64,000 bases of DNA from Roseomonas sp. E05 (lineage in GTDB: Bacteria; Pseudomonadota; Alphaproteobacteria; Acetobacterales; Acetobacteraceae), in NCBI RefSeq assembly GCF_030063475.1, contig NZ_JASIRT010000009.1:1-64000 (forward strand). Reading direction: 5' to 3'. A model generated the notes under the pieces. The model was given only the letters and a program-made list of their open reading frames with translations. It had not been told where the DNA came from and searched no databases. Made by a program: the position numbers and the translations under genes. Of this stretch, positions 62,892 through 64,000 are shown piece after piece. Each line of letters begins with the position of its first letter. Within the stretch, counting starts at the first letter, position 1.

Positions 62892-64000
62892 GCACCGCGC
62901 CCGCCCCGACCCTGGACAGCCTGGCGGCGGACCTGGCCGCCGGCCGCACCACCAGCCGCGCGCTGGTGGAGGAGTGCCTGGCGCGGATCGCCGATCCGGC
63001 CGGGGAGGGCGGGCGCGTCTTCCTGCAGGTGGATGCCGGGGCCGCCCGCGCGGCGGCGGATGGCATGGACCGGCTGCGCGCCGCGCGGGCCGCGCCCTCG
63101 CCCTATGCCGGCATCCCCGTCTCGGTGAAGGACCTCTTCGACATTGCCGGCCAGGTGACCCGGGCCGGTTCCCGCGCGCTGGACGACATGCCGCCGGCGG
63201 CAAGCGACGCCGCAGCGGTGGCGCGGCTGCGGCAGGCCGGTTTCGTGGTCATCGGCCGCAGCAACATGACCGAGTTCGCCTATTCCGGCCTCGGCATCAA
63301 TCTGCATTACGGCACGCCGCGCAACCCGTGGCGACGGGACGAGGCACGGGTGCCAGGCGGCTCCTCCTCCGGTGCCGCGGTCTCGGTGACGGATGGTATG
63401 GCGCATGGCGCGCTGGGCACCGATACCGGCGGCTCCTGCCGCATCCCCGCCGCCTTCACCGGGCTGACGGGCTTCAAGCCCACCGCGCGGCGCGTGCCGC
63501 TGGAGGGCAGCGTGCCGCTCTCCGGCACGCTGGATTCGATCGGCCCGATCGCCCGCAGCACCCGCTGCTGCGCGGTGCTGGACGCGGTGCTGGCGGGCGA
63601 GCCTCTGCGGCCGCTCGCCATCATGCCGCTCGACGGCCTGCGCTTGCTGGTGCCGGAGACGGTCGCACTGGACGGGCTGGAGGACGCGGTGGCCACCGCC
63701 TTCGAGGCGGCGCTGGCGCGCCTCTCGCGTGCCGGCGCGCGAATTACCCGCGCGCCGGTGCCGGAATTCGCCGAGGTGGCGCCGATGAACGCCCTGGGCG
63801 GCTACACCGCCGCCGAAAGCTATCATTGGCACCGTGCGCTGCTGGAGCGGCGCGGCGCTGAATACGACCCGCGCGTCAGCAGCCGCATCCGTCGTGGAGC
63901 CGGCATGGCGGCTGCGGACTATCTGGACCTGCAGCGGGCGCGGCAGGATTTCATCCGTCGTGTCACCGCCCGGATCAGTGCTTTCGACGCGGTGGCCATG
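62888..64000 (+). CDS. Amidase signature-family hydrolase, 3' end beyond the window
   Basis: 371 residues are present without a stop codon, so the gene continues past 64000. Catalytic residues are Lys81 in IPVSVKDLFD, Ser159 in PGGSSSGAA and nucleophile Ser183 in GTDTGGSCRIPAAF (24 residues apart as in fatty acid amide hydrolase). It cleaves amides; relatives include aryl-amidases, biuret and indoleacetamide hydrolases. ATGA overlap with the cupin gene shows co-translation. Confidence 0.92.
   Translation, partial: MSTAPAPTLDSLAADLAAGRTTSRALVEECLARIADPAGEGGRVFLQVDAGAARAAADGMDRLRAARAAPSPYAGIPVSVKDLFDIAGQVTRAGSRALDDMPPAASDAAAVARLRQAGFVVIGRSNMTEFAYSGLGINLHYGTPRNPWRRDEARVPGGSSSGAAVSVTDGMAHGALGTDTGGSCRIPAAFTGLTGFKPTARRVPLEGSVPLSGTLDSIGPIARSTRCCAVLDAVLAGEPLRPLAIMPLDGLRLLVPETVALDGLEDAVATAFEAALARLSRAGARITRAPVPEFAEVAPMNALGGYTAAESYHWHRALLERRGAEYDPRVSSRIRRGAGMAAADYLDLQRARQDFIRRVTARISAFDAVAM

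Overview
The window is GC-rich DNA from an alphaproteobacterium. Codon third positions are almost all G or C, and the start region carries IS66, IS701 and IS630 relatives. The gene repertoire fits Acetobacteraceae of the Roseomonas type: orphan Bug/TctC binding proteins, MmgE/PrpD proteins, CaiB and CitE-like enzymes, and a LivM-LivG fusion. The genus is an inference; there is no rRNA or marker gene here. I saw no tRNA, rRNA, CRISPR array or prophage.

Layout. 1-3.4 kb: an insertion-sequence patch (IS66 fragment, IS701-like element, IS630-like element) that truncates an unrecognised gene. 3.4-9.7 kb: two organic-acid/CoA catabolic operons around a LysR regulator (CaiB transferase, Bug protein and cupin; then acyl-CoA dehydrogenase, MaoC and CitE-like lyase). 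10.8-20.1 kb: a branched-chain-type ABC importer (LivK, LivH, a fused LivM-LivG, LivF) followed by catabolic enzymes (metallo-lactonase-like, SDR, MmgE/PrpD, Ldh-type dehydrogenase, NIPSNAP). 20.1-25.1 kb: a GntR/FCD regulator and two divergent gene pairs with near-identical candidate operators. 25.2-32.6 kb: a second catabolic cluster (MmgE/PrpD, two Bug proteins, two SDRs, a beta-hydroxyacid dehydrogenase) with a LacI regulator and two matching candidate operators.

32.6-33.2 kb is a graveyard of IS110 and ABC-ATPase fragments. 33.35-42.3 kb is almost all signalling: a receiver-PAS-histidine kinase, a 1.7-kilo-residue kinase/ATPase/GAF/histidine-kinase protein, an AraC regulator, a stand-alone receiver and a FixJ-type regulator. 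42.7-46.4 kb holds a small lipoprotein, an isochorismatase-like hydrolase, XapX, a YtcJ-like amidohydrolase and DoxX. 46.5-51.7 kb holds a haloperoxidase-like hydrolase, a LysR-controlled MhqO/MhqD-like quinone-detoxification pair and an MFS transporter broken by a frameshift. 52.0-60.0 kb is a complete kdpFABCDE potassium-uptake operon led by an extra 27-residue membrane peptide. 60.6-64 kb is an FAD monooxygenase, DUF2848, cupin and amidase operon that runs off the window.

The most striking non-gene signal is a dispersed intergenic repeat, 108 bp when complete, built from two hairpins. It occurs three times (5948, 25163, 60015), shows compensatory base changes between copies, and twice supplies the stop codon of the neighbouring gene. 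Four further sets of palindromes or direct repeats sit where operators for local regulators (GntR, LacI, LysR, KdpE) would be expected.
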